From Thermoplasmata archaeon (GTDB taxonomy: Archaea; Thermoplasmatota; Thermoplasmata; Lutacidiplasmatales; UBA184), in contig JASHTI010000167.1 in the NCBI GenBank assembly GCA_030040625.1, positions 1 to 9,995 on the forward strand: a stretch of 9,995 bases of DNA. Reading direction: 5' to 3'. Below, piece by piece: positions 1 to 6,283 of the stretch. How positions within the stretch are numbered: position 1 is the first letter of the stretch; the number at the start of each line of letters is the position of its first letter. Both the position numbers and the translations under genes were made by a program. The notes under the pieces are model-generated. The model did no database searches. It was not told the origin of the DNA and saw only the letters and a list, made by a program, of their open reading frames with translations.

Positions 1-1430
1 GAGCCGCGGAAGGTCGCCGCCGCGCACCAGGCGGTCGAGACGAGCGCCCCGGCGGGCAGGCCCGCCTTGAGCATCTCGGTCTTCAGCGCGGCGATCTCCG
101 CGGCCCCGATCAGGGGGTGGTCGACCGCCGGGACCGGGTCCTGCCAGATCAGCTCCTCCTTGGGGACCTCGGGCCCGAGGTAGCGGGCGCGCGGCCCCAT
201 GTCGCGGTGCGTGAGCTTGAACCAAGCCCGCGCGAAAGCCTCCGCGAACTGGTCCGGGTGCTGCAGGAAGCGCCGGGAGATCGGCTCGTACACCGGGTCG
301 AATCGGAGGGCGAGGTCGGTGACGAGCATCGTCGGAGCATGGCGCCGCGAGGTGTCGAACGCATCCGGGATCGTGGCGTCCCCTCCCTTCGCCTGGAACT
401 GGTAGGCGCCGGCCGGGCTCTTGGTGAGCTCCCACTCGTAGCCGAAGAGGTTCTCGAAGAAGTTGGGACCCCACTTCGTTGGCGTCGTCGTCCACGTGAC
501 CTCCGGGCCTCCGCTGATGGCGTCCGGTCCCTTGCCGGTCCCGAACCGGCTCTTCCAGCCGAGCCCCATCTGCTCGATGGGGGCGGCCTCGGGCTCGCGC
601 CCGACCAGCGCGGGGTCGCCCGCGCCGTGGGTCTTCCCGAAGCTGTGACCCCCGGCGATCAGCGCGACGGTCTCCTCGTCGTTCATCGCCATCCGCTTGA
701 ACGTCTCCCGGATGTCACGGGCGGCGGCCCGCGGGTCCGGGACCCGGTTGGGCCCCTCGGGATTGACGTAGATCAGACCCATCTGGACGGCCGCCAGCGG
801 GTCCTCGAGCTGCCGGTCGCCCGAGTAGCGCTTGTCGCCGAGCCAGGTCTCTTCCCGGCCCCAGTAGACCGACTCGTCCGGTTCCCAGACGTCCGCTCGC
901 CCGCCGCCGAAGCCGAAAGTTCGGAACCCCATCGACTCCAGCGCCACGTTGCCGGCGAGGATCAGGAGGTCGGCCCAGGAGATCTTGCGGCCGTACTTCC
1001 GCTTGATCGGCCAGAGCAGCCGTCGCGCCTTGTCGAGGTTGATGTTGTCCGGCCACGAACCGAGGGGCGCGAAGCGCTGCTGGCCGGTGCCGGCGCCCCC
1101 GCGGCCGTCGCCGATCCGGTAGGTCCCCGCGGCGTGCCAGGCCATCCGGATGAACAGCCCGCCGTAGTGACCGAAGTCGGCGGGCCACCAGTCCTGGCTC
1201 TCGGTCATCAGCGACCGGAGGTCCTTCTTCAGGGCCACGAAATCGAGCGACTGGAACTCCTCCGCGTAGCGAAACGCCGGCCCCATGGGGTCCGTCAGGC
1301 TCGAGTTCTGCCGGAGCAGGTGAAGATTCAGCTGATCGGGCCACCAGTCGCGATTGGAGCGCATGCCGAGCGTCGTGTTCCCGTGAACGACCGGGCACCG
1401 GCCTTCGCGGGCGTCCTTCTCCTCTCCCAT
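1..1430 (-). CDS. katG: Catalase-peroxidase KatG, N-terminal 476 codons (C-terminal part beyond left edge)
   Basis: This haem enzyme removes hydrogen peroxide by catalase and peroxidase reactions. The reading frame is open from the ATG at 1430 to the window edge and aligns with bacterial KatG almost throughout. The distal pocket RMAWHAAGTYR gives Arg95, Trp98 and His99. Trp98, Tyr221 (GLIYVNPEG) and Met247 (KRMAMND) would form the Met-Tyr-Trp adduct specific to KatG. His262 in GGHSFGKTHGAG is the proximal haem ligand, with Trp313 and Asp372 as its partners. The whole catalytic domain is present. About 250 residues of the usual ~730, the haem-less C-terminal domain, lie outside the window. The start fits the family N-terminus (RCPVVHG, SNRDWWPDQLNL) and follows a G-rich Shine-Dalgarno-like run. 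Position 307, matching Ser315 of Mycobacterium tuberculosis KatG, is Gly. KatG is patchy in archaea and is generally thought to have come from bacteria. The identification is very secure. Confidence 0.97.
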   Translation of the reverse strand, partial: MGEEKDAREGRCPVVHGNTTLGMRSNRDWWPDQLNLHLLRQNSSLTDPMGPAFRYAEEFQSLDFVALKKDLRSLMTESQDWWPADFGHYGGLFIRMAWHAAGTYRIGDGRGGAGTGQQRFAPLGSWPDNINLDKARRLLWPIKRKYGRKISWADLLILAGNVALESMGFRTFGFGGGRADVWEPDESVYWGREETWLGDKRYSGDRQLEDPLAAVQMGLIYVNPEGPNRVPDPRAAARDIRETFKRMAMNDEETVALIAGGHSFGKTHGAGDPALVGREPEAAPIEQMGLGWKSRFGTGKGPDAISGGPEVTWTTTPTKWGPNFFENLFGYEWELTKSPAGAYQFQAKGGDATIPDAFDTSRRHAPTMLVTDLALRFDPVYEPISRRFLQHPDQFAEAFARAWFKLTHRDMGPRARYLGPEVPKEELIWQDPVPAVDHPLIGAAEIAALKTEMLKAGLPAGALVSTAWCAAATFRG

Positions 1431-1445
1431 CGGCCCCCCTGACGC

Positions 1446-1462
1446 GCCGAGGTTGCCTCGGC
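1446..1462. promoter_or_regulatory. Inverted repeat in the katG promoter, possible operator
   Basis: GCCGAGG and CCTCGGC form a perfect 7-bp inverted repeat with a 3-nt spacer. It lies between the TATA-like box at 1464-1473 and the katG start at 1430. That position would cover or adjoin the transcription start, where archaeal repressors commonly bind. An operator role is inferred; an RNA hairpin in the leader is the alternative. Confidence 0.4.
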
Positions 1463-1463
1463 C

Positions 1464-1473
1464 GTTCTTAACA
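1464..1473 (-). promoter_or_regulatory. Putative TATA box of katG
   Basis: On the minus strand this reads TGTTAAGAAC, one of the few AT-rich stretches in the 230-bp gap between katG and the aquaporin gene. Its centre is about 38 nt from the katG ATG, which predicts a short leader of roughly 12 nt. That leader holds the G-run AGGGGGG (1440-1434), a weak ribosome-binding site. Confidence 0.4.
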
Positions 1474-1593
1474 GGTGAGTTGCGGCAAGCCCGCGCCCTC
1501 CGCTCCGGAGTATCCCGGACCCGGAAGGGGAGCACGTCCGGGCGGGCGGCCCTCGAGGCCGTCCGGGCGTCGGGGGGAGGCCTTCCATTTCGT

Positions 1594-1610
1594 CCCCGGC
1601 CGTGCCGGGG
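1594..1610. other. Perfect hairpin downstream of the aquaporin gene
   Basis: CCCCGGC, loop CGT, GCCGGGG: a 7-bp all-GC stem with a 3-nt loop, about 50 nt beyond the aquaporin stop codon in its direction of transcription. No T-run follows on either strand, so it is not a standard terminator. It may instead be a 3' end stabilising structure or a protein site. The rest of the 1431-1660 gap holds only the katG promoter. Confidence 0.35.
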
Positions 1611-1660
1611 CATTGCCGAGCGGCCGCGCGGCGGTCCGGGGCGCGAGCGATCGGAGCCGA

Positions 1661-2404
1661 CTAGGCACGGGGCCGCAGCGCCCGCTCGACGAGCGCCGCG
1701 AGGATACCGCCCAGGATCGGTGCCACCCAGAACAGCCAGTCCTGGGTGATGGCCCACCGGTCGGCGGGGAAGAACGCGGCCATGATCGCTGGGCCGAAGC
1801 TCCGGGCCGGGTTCACCGACGTGCCGTCGATCGCGAGGCTGACCAGGTGGATCATCGTGAGCGTGAGCCCGACGCCGGCCGCCGCCAGGTTCTGCGTGGA
1901 GCCGTCCGAGCGGGTGGCCAGCAGCACCACCGTGACCAGGAGGAACGTCATCACCACCTCGAGGAGGAACACCGAACCGAGGGCCACGGTGTAGGGGGAG
2001 CCGTTGCCGGCGTACCCCTGGGAGGCGAACGCGACGCTCCTGCCGGTCGCCGCCGCCCAGAGCGTGTTCGACCCATGGGCGACCCCGGCGATGACGGCCA
2101 CCGCGACCACGGCGCCGGCGAGCTGACTGAGGACGTACGGGAGGACGTCCCGGGCGCTGATGCGGCCGGCGAGCCACGCGCCGACCGTGATCGCCGGATT
2201 GAAGTGACCGCCGGAGACGTCGCCGAACGCCCAGACCAGCGCGGCGACGCCGAACCCGATCGACAGCGCGATCATCAGGAGTCGCGTCGTGGCGTCGACC
2301 CCGGGAATGTTCAGCGTGAACACCGCGGCTCCCGCCACAGCGATGAGGAGTCCGAACGTCCCGAGGAACTCCGCGAGACAGCGCTGGGCCAGCGAGCTCT
2401 GCAT
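1661..2404 (-). CDS. Aquaporin, MIP family (AqpZ/AqpM-like)
   Basis: This is a membrane channel for water or small uncharged solutes, 247 residues long and typical of the family. It has the family's hydrophobic pattern of six helices and two half-helices. The first NPA box is GGHFNPAITVG (Asn69-Pro-Ala) and the second is TSVNPARSFGP (Asn198-Pro-Ala). By alignment to E. coli AqpZ, the selectivity filter would be Ile49, His186, Thr195 and Arg201. AqpZ has Phe, His, Thr and Arg there, while the archaeal AqpM lacks the His. This channel is thus water-channel-like, with the aromatic residue replaced by a smaller one. A TATA box 26 nt upstream of the ATG suggests a leaderless mRNA. It lies upstream of katG on the same strand, 230 bp away, and katG appears to have its own promoter. 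Family is certain; the transported substrate is not. Confidence 0.96.
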   Translation of the reverse strand: MQSSLAQRCLAEFLGTFGLLIAVAGAAVFTLNIPGVDATTRLLMIALSIGFGVAALVWAFGDVSGGHFNPAITVGAWLAGRISARDVLPYVLSQLAGAVVAVAVIAGVAHGSNTLWAAATGRSVAFASQGYAGNGSPYTVALGSVFLLEVVMTFLLVTVVLLATRSDGSTQNLAAAGVGLTLTMIHLVSLAIDGTSVNPARSFGPAIMAAFFPADRWAITQDWLFWVAPILGGILAALVERALRPRA

Positions 2405-2426
2405 CGGCCGGGCATGGGGTTGGGGT

Positions 2427-2434
2427 GTTAAATC
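2427..2434 (-). promoter_or_regulatory. TATA box of the aquaporin gene
   Basis: The minus strand reads GATTTAAC, centred about 26.5 nt upstream of the ATG at 2404. The sequence around it is very GC-rich. This spacing places the transcription start at or next to the ATG and so predicts a leaderless transcript. The rest of the 2405-2501 gap shows nothing else. Confidence 0.6.
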
Positions 2435-2501
2435 TTACGATACGCGGGGGCTCTTCGTCCGAGCGCGGGCCGCCGCTCGTCGGCCCGGCGCGCTCCCGAC
2501 C

Positions 2502-2909
2502 TCAGCCGTCGTCGCGGCCCCGGCTGAGCGCGTAGGCGAGGAGCACGAGCCCGATGACGAGCACGACGGCTCCGCCCGCGGCGATACCTCCGGCCGGGTC
2601 GGGGGCGGGCGTGCACAGGGGGTTCTGGGCGCACGCCTGATTGAAGGACTGGGTCCCCGCCTGAGCTACGGCGGCCCCCACGAAGAGAAGGACGGCGAAG
2701 ACGATGAGCCCGATCCCCAGCCCGAAGGCGGGACCTCGCCCGCGGGAGGTCGTCGTCGGCGCCAAGCGGAACGTATCGGGAGAGCCGGGCGGGCCCGTCA
2801 CCATCGGCGCGTTCGGGGAAGGGGTGGGCAACGCGGCGCCGCAGTACTCGCACCTCGGCGCGCCGAAGGAGAACGGCGCCCCGCAGTGCGGACATGTCCC
2901 CGGTCCCAT
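2502..2909 (-). CDS. Zinc-ribbon membrane protein with two transmembrane helices
   Basis: A 135-residue protein of unknown function. The N-terminus carries a short zinc ribbon, CPHCG (Cys6, Cys9) and CEYCG (Cys20, Cys23). This arrangement is common in small prokaryotic membrane proteins. A Pro/Thr-rich linker (about 25-58) follows, then two hydrophobic helices at about 61-83 and 108-128, and a basic-acidic tail (SRGRDDG). The zinc ribbon should be cytoplasmic and the loop between the helices outside. That loop has two cysteines (Cys93, Cys99) that could form a disulfide. The ATG at 2909 directly follows two tandem ACCGGGGG units, which could act as a crude ribosome-binding site. The gene is divergent from another small zinc-ribbon gene across a 103-bp spacer. 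Real coding is well supported by the cysteine pairs and hydrophobic segments, but no function can be assigned. Confidence 0.8.
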   Translation of the reverse strand: MGPGTCPHCGAPFSFGAPRCEYCGAALPTPSPNAPMVTGPPGSPDTFRLAPTTTSRGRGPAFGLGIGLIVFAVLLFVGAAVAQAGTQSFNQACAQNPLCTPAPDPAGGIAAGGAVVLVIGLVLLAYALSRGRDDG

Positions 2910-2925
2910 CCCCCGGTCCCCCGGT
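2910..2925. repeat. Two tandem 8-bp repeats
   Basis: CCCCCGGT occurs twice head to tail, immediately upstream of the minus-strand start at 2909, with a partial third copy (CCCCGGT) at 2898-2904 inside the gene. On the minus strand each unit is ACCGGGGG, so the G-run next to the ATG may help ribosome binding. A slippage-prone tract is the alternative explanation. Confidence 0.5.
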
Positions 2926-2937
2926 CGCCGTACGGCG
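2926..2937. promoter_or_regulatory. 12-bp perfect palindrome between divergent zinc-ribbon genes
   Basis: CGCCGTACGGCG is self-complementary and lies in the 103-bp spacer shared by the two divergent genes, 17 bp from the minus-strand start. It could be an operator for one or both. Only position and symmetry support this; GC-rich DNA yields some such palindromes by chance. Confidence 0.35.
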
Positions 2938-2984
2938 GCCCGGACTTGAGCGTTCCGGCCTTCGGTGCCGGCGACTGGGCAGCG

Positions 2985-2992
2985 CTTTGAAC
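2985..2992 (+). promoter_or_regulatory. Putative TATA box of the plus-strand zinc-ribbon gene
   Basis: CTTTGAAC is centred about 24.5 nt upstream of the ATG at 3013, in otherwise GC-rich DNA. The spacing matches the other TATA-like boxes in this window and supports the ATG at 3013 as a leaderless start. Confidence 0.45.
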
Positions 2993-3012
2993 AACCCTAC
3001 CGTGACTCGGCC

Positions 3013-3321
3013 ATGGCGTTCTGCACGGCGTGCGGTAGCGACCTCGGTCCGGTACCCCCTCCGATCTGCCCGCGATGCGGGGCCCGCATCGCCACCGAGG
3101 CGGGACCGCCGACCCTCGCCCCGCCGGGGACGGGGACCTGCCCGAACTGCCGGGTCCCCATGACCCGCTCCGGCGAGCTCCAGTTCCGCGTCGGCGGCCG
3201 GACGGGCGGCAGTGGGATGCTGCTCGGCAGCTGGAACCAGCTCTCGGAGTCGATCCAGCCGTTCGCCGTCTACCACTGTGCCCGGTGCGGGCGCGTCGAC
3301 CTCTACGAGTCGGGCCGTTGA
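3013..3321 (+). CDS. Small protein with two zinc-binding modules
   Basis: A 102-residue soluble protein with eight cysteines in four CxxC pairs. The first ribbon is formed by CTACG (Cys4, Cys7) and CPRCG (Cys19, Cys22). The second uses CPNC (Cys43, Cys46) and CARCG (Cys89, Cys92), with about 42 residues between its halves. The second module has the pattern CPNCxxxM...W...YHCARCG seen in widespread small zinc-ribbon domains of unknown function. There are no membrane helices. I chose the ATG at 3013 because the first CxxC starts right after it and a TATA-like box lies 24-25 nt upstream. A GTG at 2965 in the same frame would add 16 residues overlapping the promoter. The gene is divergent from the membrane zinc-ribbon gene at 2502-2909 and convergent with the surface-protein gene ending at 3361. 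Function is unknown; protein or nucleic-acid binding is possible. Confidence 0.8.
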   Translation: MAFCTACGSDLGPVPPPICPRCGARIATEAGPPTLAPPGTGTCPNCRVPMTRSGELQFRVGGRTGGSGMLLGSWNQLSESIQPFAVYHCARCGRVDLYESGR

Positions 3322-3360
3322 ACACGGGTGAGCCGGGCCGGCCGCCCGCGCACGGCGCGA

Positions 3361-4392
3361 CTAGCGCCGGGTGCGCACGAAGATGCCGGCGGCCGTGACG
3401 ACGACGGCCAGCCCCACGAGCAGCCCGAAGACCCACGTCCCTTGGTCGCCGGGCAGGTCGAGCCAGCCCGGCTGTCGATAGAAGAAGAGGGTCAACCCGC
3501 CCGGCCCTTGGAGATGCATGAGGTACGTGAGCGGTAGCCCGTAGACCGGCGATGCCCCGTCGCCGGCGACCGGCATCAGCCCGTAGCCGGCCACCGGGAC
3601 CACGCTCAGCGGGTACGTGCCGCAGTAGGCCGAGAGCTCGATCGGGCTACCGGTGGGTGCCGACAGGAACGATGCGCCGAACTCCAGGGACCAGGAGCCC
3701 CCGGCCGGAAGCCCAAACTCGAAGAACGTGGCGCGCACCATCGCCGGCAAGAACGGTACGAAGTCGACGGCGGGCCCTCCCGCGACCGTGACCGTATTCG
3801 TCGTGGGCGGAGTCGCGCAGCCGCTGTACACGAGGGAGGTCGTGTTGTAGGTACCGTTCGCGAGCGGTAGCAGGATCGTTCCGTTGGTGCTGGCCCCCGA
3901 CTGGAGCGTATCGTTGACCGAGAGGTACCAGCTCGTGGCGGCCGGCAGCCCTGTCGCGACGAACGCGACCGGGTAGCCGAGCTGGAACGTGACGGCGACA
4001 GTCGCGTCGGCGCTCCCGACGGTCACGGAACCCTCGGCCGGAGTCGGGATGGAGTCCCCGACGTCCGGGATCACGTAGTAGTAGGTACCCGGCGCCACCG
4101 TGAACACGACCTCCTCGGAGGTCGAGCTCTCGGTTCCGTTGGCGCTCACCCACCACGACGTCCCCGCGGGGAGCCCCGATTCTCGGAACGTGAGGGTGTA
4201 CGTCGCGCCGGAGTGCGCCCGGCGGGACGGTGCGGCACCGGGCGGCGGGTGGGCGACCGTCCGTTCGGCGCCCGATGCCCCTTCCGCCGTAGCGCCCGGA
4301 CGCGCTCCGTGCCCGGGGAGGCACGTCGCGACCAGGGCGAGGACGAGCACCGCGATCGCGGCACTGCGCCACCCGGCGCCGCGGCCGCTCAC
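3361..4392 (-). CDS. Exported, membrane-anchored surface protein with three beta-sandwich-type repeats
   Basis: A predicted 343-residue cell-surface protein. Residues 10-24 form a hydrophobic signal segment (AAIAVLVLALVATC), followed by a low-complexity Ala/Gly/Pro linker to about 62. Three related modules follow, each opening with a shared motif: FRESGLPAGTSWWVSANG (69-86), FVATGLPAATSWYLSVND (144-161) and FFEFGLPAGGSWSLEFG (223-239). A C-terminal helix (about 320-338) followed by RTRR should anchor it with the repeats outside. Five N-glycosylation sequons (Asn86, 160, 170, 179, 183) lie in repeats one and two, as expected for an archaeal surface protein. Such modules are abundant in Thermoplasmatota surface proteins of unknown ligand. 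The frame stays open to 5076, but the upstream part is an Arg/Pro-rich shadow of the neighbouring gene. The GTG at 4392 overlaps that gene's stop as GTGA, suggesting translational coupling. Confidence 0.85.
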   Translation of the reverse strand: MSGRGAGWRSAAIAVLVLALVATCLPGHGARPGATAEGASGAERTVAHPPPGAAPSRRAHSGATYTLTFRESGLPAGTSWWVSANGTESSTSEEVVFTVAPGTYYYVIPDVGDSIPTPAEGSVTVGSADATVAVTFQLGYPVAFVATGLPAATSWYLSVNDTLQSGASTNGTILLPLANGTYNTTSLVYSGCATPPTTNTVTVAGGPAVDFVPFLPAMVRATFFEFGLPAGGSWSLEFGASFLSAPTGSPIELSAYCGTYPLSVVPVAGYGLMPVAGDGASPVYGLPLTYLMHLQGPGGLTLFFYRQPGWLDLPGDQGTWVFGLLVGLAVVVTAAGIFVRTRR

Positions 4393-5102
4393 AGCGGCAG
4401 CCCCCGGGCCCGACGCACGGCCAGGTAGCTCAGGCCCCCGACGGCCGCTCCGGCGGCGGCCCCCGTCCAAGCACCGAGCAGAAGACCGAGGACGCTGAAG
4501 CCGACCGAGCACTCCCCGGACGGCACGACCGGGTTCTGGAAGTAGCCGTTCGGGCAGACCGACGCCATGACCGCGAGGTCGAGCCCGAGCTGACCGGCCG
4601 TCAGCCCAACCAGGAGGCCGACGAGGCTCCCGAGGAGCGCGACGAAGTACGGGCCCCGCGGCGGGTCCGGGACGCGGGACGACGTCGCGAGCCCGGCACC
4701 GAGGAGCGCCCCGGCGATGCCCCCGGCGAGGCCGCCGGTCAGCATCGCCGCCGAGCCGGGGTCCGCGGCGAAGGACCGGACCCAGGCCTCGGCGAGCGGC
4801 TCGGCGAAGAGGCCGACGAGTCCGAGCGCGACAACGCTCGCGGCGACCCCGAGGATCGCGGCGGCCCTCTCGTGGCCGTTCCGACCGATGCCGTACGTCG
4901 CCAACCCCGCGGTCAGGAGCCCGACCACCGGGCCGAAGGCGACCTGGACCGCGGTGGCCCCGGCGTCGACGAGCAAGGGGTCCGGCCCGTTGGAGGCGAG
5001 TCCCAGGCTCGCCGGCCAGTAGACGAGGAACGGGCCCCCGACGCCCCCTACGAGGGCCGCCAAGGCGCAGGCCCACCGGAGGCGCTGGGGGTCACCCGCC
5101 AC
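4389..5102 (-). CDS. Multi-pass membrane protein of unknown function
   Basis: A 237-residue, Gly/Ala/Leu-rich integral membrane protein. Hydrophobic segments lie at about 11-34, 50-71, 80-100, 116-140, 152-175 and 201-224, suggesting six helices. The tail VRRARGLPL is positively charged and probably cytoplasmic. The segment before the last helix has two cysteines (Cys183, Cys198) in CPNGYFQNPVVPSGEC, a possible extracytoplasmic disulfide loop. I do not recognise the family. The start is a GTG at 5102, with a TATA-like box 26.5 nt upstream, so the transcript is probably leaderless. Its stop overlaps the GTG of the surface-protein gene by four bases. The two are thus likely co-transcribed and co-translated, and the membrane protein may help localise or work with the surface protein. 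That partnership is inferred only from gene order. Confidence 0.8.
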   Translation of the reverse strand: MAGDPQRLRWACALAALVGGVGGPFLVYWPASLGLASNGPDPLLVDAGATAVQVAFGPVVGLLTAGLATYGIGRNGHERAAAILGVAASVVALGLVGLFAEPLAEAWVRSFAADPGSAAMLTGGLAGGIAGALLGAGLATSSRVPDPPRGPYFVALLGSLVGLLVGLTAGQLGLDLAVMASVCPNGYFQNPVVPSGECSVGFSVLGLLLGAWTGAAAGAAVGGLSYLAVRRARGLPL

Positions 5103-5124
5103 CGACGGTGCACTGCGCCGCGGG

Positions 5125-5132
5125 GTTTAATC
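5125..5132 (-). promoter_or_regulatory. TATA box of the membrane and surface protein pair
   Basis: The minus strand reads GATTAAAC, centred about 26.5 nt upstream of the GTG at 5102 and within the 41-bp gap after top6A. The pair therefore probably has its own promoter in addition to any read-through from top6A. The box is flanked by an imperfect GC-rich inverted repeat (CCGCGGG and CCCGGCGG). Confidence 0.6.
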
Positions 5133-5143
5133 CCGGCGGGGCC

Positions 5144-6283
5144 CTACAGCACGCCCATCGCCGAGAGCTTCTCCGGCAGGTAGTGGTCCGTCACGTAGTT
5201 GAGGCCGTACTTGGCGAGGGACTGCTGCTCGGCCTTCTTGCCGTTCTTGAGCATCAGCTCGATCTCCGTGCGCCACTCGTCGGTCCCGAAACGCGGGTCC
5301 GTCAGTTCCGCCTCGAGCGCCCGGATGTCCTGCTCGCTGAGCTTGTCGCTGGGCAGCTCGTAGTTCTCGATGTCGGAGGCCGTCACGCCGAGGAACTCCG
5401 CGCTCGGGGTCGCCAGGTAGCTCGAGAGGTGGGCGGTCTTGATCGCCCCGTAGGCGACGCTGGCGTAGATGCGGAACGACCACGGATCGCCGTCGGTGAA
5501 GACGACGACCGGCAGCTTGAGCTCCTCGGAGAGGCGGCGGAGGAACCGGCGCGTCGAGCGGGCCGGCTGGCCCTTCAGGTGGAGCAGCACGGCGTCGTGC
5601 TTCTCGTCGAAGCCGTTCTCGGCGAGCCGGTCGACCATGCCGCCGCACTCGATCGCGATGACGAACTTCGCGTTCGTCCCGACGAACTCGATCTTCTCCT
5701 TCTCGACGTTGAACGGCAACGCGTAGCCGCCGTCCCCGACGTCGTCCCGGCAGTTGATCTTCTTCACGACGCCCTTGCGGTTCCGCTCCTTGAGCGTCAG
5801 GTCCCCGATCACCGAGGCGCCGTTCTCCTCGGGATGGAGGCGGAAATCCTCCCGCAGCCGGTCGCAGAGAACTTCGAGGTCCTCGATCAGGAGGTTGGAC
5901 TCGTCCTCGCTGTGGAACTTCCCCTCCTCCCAGCCCTCGCTGATGTAGTAGAGCTCCCGCAAGGTCGAGGTCTTCGCGTCGCGGGCCATCTCGTTGATGA
6001 AATCGACAAGGTAGAACGTCCGCAGCAGCATCAGCGCCCCGTCGAGCTTGCGGGCGCTCCGGGTCCCCATCGCGCGACCGAGCTTCCAGACCCCCTCCCG
6101 GCTCTGGAACGCCAGGTTCTGCTTCGTCCGCAGCGGCAGGCGCATCCGCGGGATCTCGCCCTCGGAGAGCTGGCGGTAGATGTCGCCGGCGAGGCCGACC
6201 GTCGGCGCCAGCGCGTCGGCGCGGACCTTCGGCGCGTCGTCCTCACTCTTCGTCCCGGCTCCCCGCGCTCGCTTCGGCGGCAT
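5144..6283 (-). CDS. top6A: DNA topoisomerase VI subunit A (Spo11-like DNA-cleaving subunit)
   Basis: The A subunit of the archaeal type IIB topoisomerase. It cuts both DNA strands and forms a covalent tyrosine link, allowing ATP-dependent duplex passage and supercoil relaxation with Top6B. The protein is 379 residues, like characterised archaeal homologues. The winged-helix (CAP-like) domain contains STLRELYYISEGW. By comparison with Spo11, the second tyrosine (Tyr113) is catalytic. The Toprim domain has Glu212 in VIAIECGG and Asp264 and Asp266 in VVVFTDGDPWSFRIY, the metal-binding residues. All required residues are present, so the enzyme should be active. The ATG at 6283 overlaps the 3' end of top6B by 41 bp. 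No in-frame start closer to the top6B stop was seen, and the next Met is residue 47, inside conserved sequence. The overlap implies coupled expression of the two subunits, which form an A2B2 enzyme. Confidence 0.97.
   Translation of the reverse strand: MPPKRARGAGTKSEDDAPKVRADALAPTVGLAGDIYRQLSEGEIPRMRLPLRTKQNLAFQSREGVWKLGRAMGTRSARKLDGALMLLRTFYLVDFINEMARDAKTSTLRELYYISEGWEEGKFHSEDESNLLIEDLEVLCDRLREDFRLHPEENGASVIGDLTLKERNRKGVVKKINCRDDVGDGGYALPFNVEKEKIEFVGTNAKFVIAIECGGMVDRLAENGFDEKHDAVLLHLKGQPARSTRRFLRRLSEELKLPVVVFTDGDPWSFRIYASVAYGAIKTAHLSSYLATPSAEFLGVTASDIENYELPSDKLSEQDIRALEAELTDPRFGTDEWRTEIELMLKNGKKAEQQSLAKYGLNYVTDHYLPEKLSAMGVL

Noticed and set aside
117..1442. 441-codon plus-strand open frame
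   Set aside because: Antisense to katG, whose protein is unmistakable. The plus translation is Arg/Pro/Gly-rich with no recognisable domain, as expected of a shadow frame in GC-rich DNA.
1475..2431. 318-codon plus-strand open frame
   Set aside because: It lies opposite the aquaporin and reads as Arg/Asp/Gly-rich low complexity. The minus-strand aquaporin has both NPA motifs.
2965..3012. Upstream GTG start for the plus-strand zinc-ribbon gene
   Set aside because: It would place the TATA-like box inside the coding region. The ATG at 3013 directly precedes the first cysteine pair and has the expected promoter spacing.
4393..5076. N-terminal extension of the surface-protein frame (228 codons)
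   Set aside because: It is an Arg/Gly/Pro-rich shadow of the membrane protein in another frame. The signal peptide begins just after the GTG at 4392, which gives a normal start.
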